64,000 nt of DNA from Stictocephala bisonia (taxonomy: Eukaryota; Arthropoda; Insecta; Hemiptera; Membracidae), in NCBI GenBank assembly GCA_035578905.1, contig JAQJVL010000326.1, positions 348,501 to 412,500 on the forward strand. Reading direction: 5' to 3'. Shown here one piece after another: positions 1 through 64,000 of this stretch. Below the pieces are notes generated by a model that saw only the letters and a list, made by a program, of their open reading frames with translations, ran no database searches and was not told where the DNA came from. The position numbers and the translations under genes are program-made. The stretch's first letter is position 1. Every line of letters begins with the position of its first letter.

Positions 1-138
1 AATAGTACAATGTAATTGCGTGTTTTCAACTTAATGAATAAAAAGCCTGCTGTTATATCAGATCTTTAACTAATAATCAGTTAAGGATCTGATCATTGAT
101 TAGTGAATCTAAAACAACTATCCACACACTACTTGGAT

Positions 139-360
139 GATAGGAGCGGCTGTAGATAAGGGGCTAAGGCGGTGGCTTGCCACGCATTCGGTCCGGGTTC
201 GATTCCCGATATGACCACTAACAGTTTTTGCCCTGCCGCTCCCATGGTTCGGAAGTCACGTAAAGCCGTTGGTCCCCTGTTAAGTGTTAGAGAGGGCTTC
301 TTAGCCCTAACTTCGGCTGGTAAAATAAGACGAACTTTAACTACTTGGAGAACAGATTGA
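139..360 (+). repeat. tRNA-derived SINE
   Basis: A pol III-type head is visible: an A-box-like GGGGCTAAGG near 158 and an excellent B box GGTTCGATTCCC at about 196-207. A non-tRNA body follows (TCACGTAAAGCCGTTGG near 257). This head-plus-body form is typical of arthropod tRNA-SINEs. It lies in the ABCA intron left of exon 885-1139. No A tail or target duplication was delimited, so the ends are approximate. Confidence 0.7.
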
Positions 361-884
361 TTGGGATATGAAAATAATGCATACATTTTTTTAACTATTC
401 AGCTTCGAAGAATAATAAAAGTTTAAAATTGAATATACCAAAATATTGTTTATTTGTACATAGAAAATAAAGAATATGAGAAAACAAAGTAGTCTATAAC
501 AACATGACAACAATCTACAACAAAAATATTCTAATATGATACAACAGGATGGAATCTAATATGATTCTAACCTAATCAATGTGATTATTTTCACTATAGT
601 TCTGATTTTTCTTTTACTAAAAACAGTAAAAAATATTAAACTTTTGAATATCTCTTGTAACATGAACTTTTTGTCTTTTTCTCTTTAAACCCTTTTAACA
701 TTAACGTCTAGAGTTTATGATGATGCAAACATAACATTATCTCTAACGTATCTTAGTAACAGCTGGAATATAAAAAATAATTGGTGACAGAATTAGTTAA
801 GTAAACAACTACAATCGGTACAATAACTTGTACATTGTAAACCAGTGATAGTAAAATATATAATAGTACAAAACATGAAATTAC
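361..884. other. intron sequence, nothing recognised
   Basis: AT-rich intron between the SINE and the ABCA exon. No coding or structured element was seen. Confidence 0.6.

Positions 885-64000
<63,116 letters not shown>

Noticed and set aside
139..240. Functional tRNA gene
   Set aside because: The B box is good but the acceptor stem does not close and a SINE body follows; it is a SINE head.

Overview
The window is a piece of an AT-rich, repeat-rich animal genome, almost certainly an arthropod and probably an insect (possibly hemipteran; inference from TE content only). It has spliceosomal introns with GT-AG borders, and abundant mariner, Tigger/pogo, piggyBac, Jockey-like LINE, RTE and Penelope relics. 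No bacterial operon, rRNA or CRISPR signal is seen.

One host gene spans the whole window on the minus strand: an ABC transporter of subfamily A (ABCA3-like). Ten exons can be read from right to left: 63955-64000 (cut by the window edge), 62209-62458, 57151-57248, 55101-55213, 51987-52203, 50443-50675, 47384-47675, 30087-30212, 23268-23477 and 885-1139. All nine junctions keep the reading frame. They encode about 613 residues: the end of the first nucleotide-binding domain (NBD1), the linker, the whole second membrane domain with its large extracellular loop, and the stretch just before NBD2. The first exons lie right of the window and NBD2 lies left of it. Everything else in the window is intron.

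The 22.1-kb intron (1140-23267) holds a Russian-doll nest. Possible Tigger-like ends (about 2528 and 16321) enclose a 2.7-kb GGTGTGCGAG-ended DNA element (2931-15985). That encloses a LINE (about 5057-15379) whose ORF1 starts with an HDGF/LEDGF-type PWWP chromatin-reader domain. The LINE in turn is split by an inverted Penelope-like element (7574-12248) with a GIY-YIG endonuclease and hammerhead-like motifs. A second, inverted copy of the DNA element (19002-21589) lacks the LINE and shows the empty site. A Tigger relic (16616-17955) and a mariner relic (about 21775-22880) follow.

The 6.6-kb intron holds a piggyBac relic nested in another piggyBac relic (24321-26501) and a mariner (26749-28073). 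The 17.2-kb intron holds a 5'-truncated RTE LINE with target-site duplication (30550-31877), a small MITE, a 36-bp G-rich minisatellite, a roughly 1.4-kb tandem array (32755-40110) invaded by other elements, LINE fragments, a nearly complete mariner inside a LINE, and a foldback element with a hammerhead-like motif.

The right-hand introns hold large palindromic MITEs (48120-48983, 49288-50163), a second hammerhead-bearing foldback (50846-50999), further LINE pieces, a roughly 90-bp tandem array (55490-56560), a 65-bp satellite of exactly 20 units (58785-60084) and a decayed mariner (60350-61260). The most unusual items are the PWWP-bearing LINE, the G-rich 36-bp minisatellite found at three places (two of them inside reverse-transcriptase genes), and the short hammerhead-bearing foldbacks.
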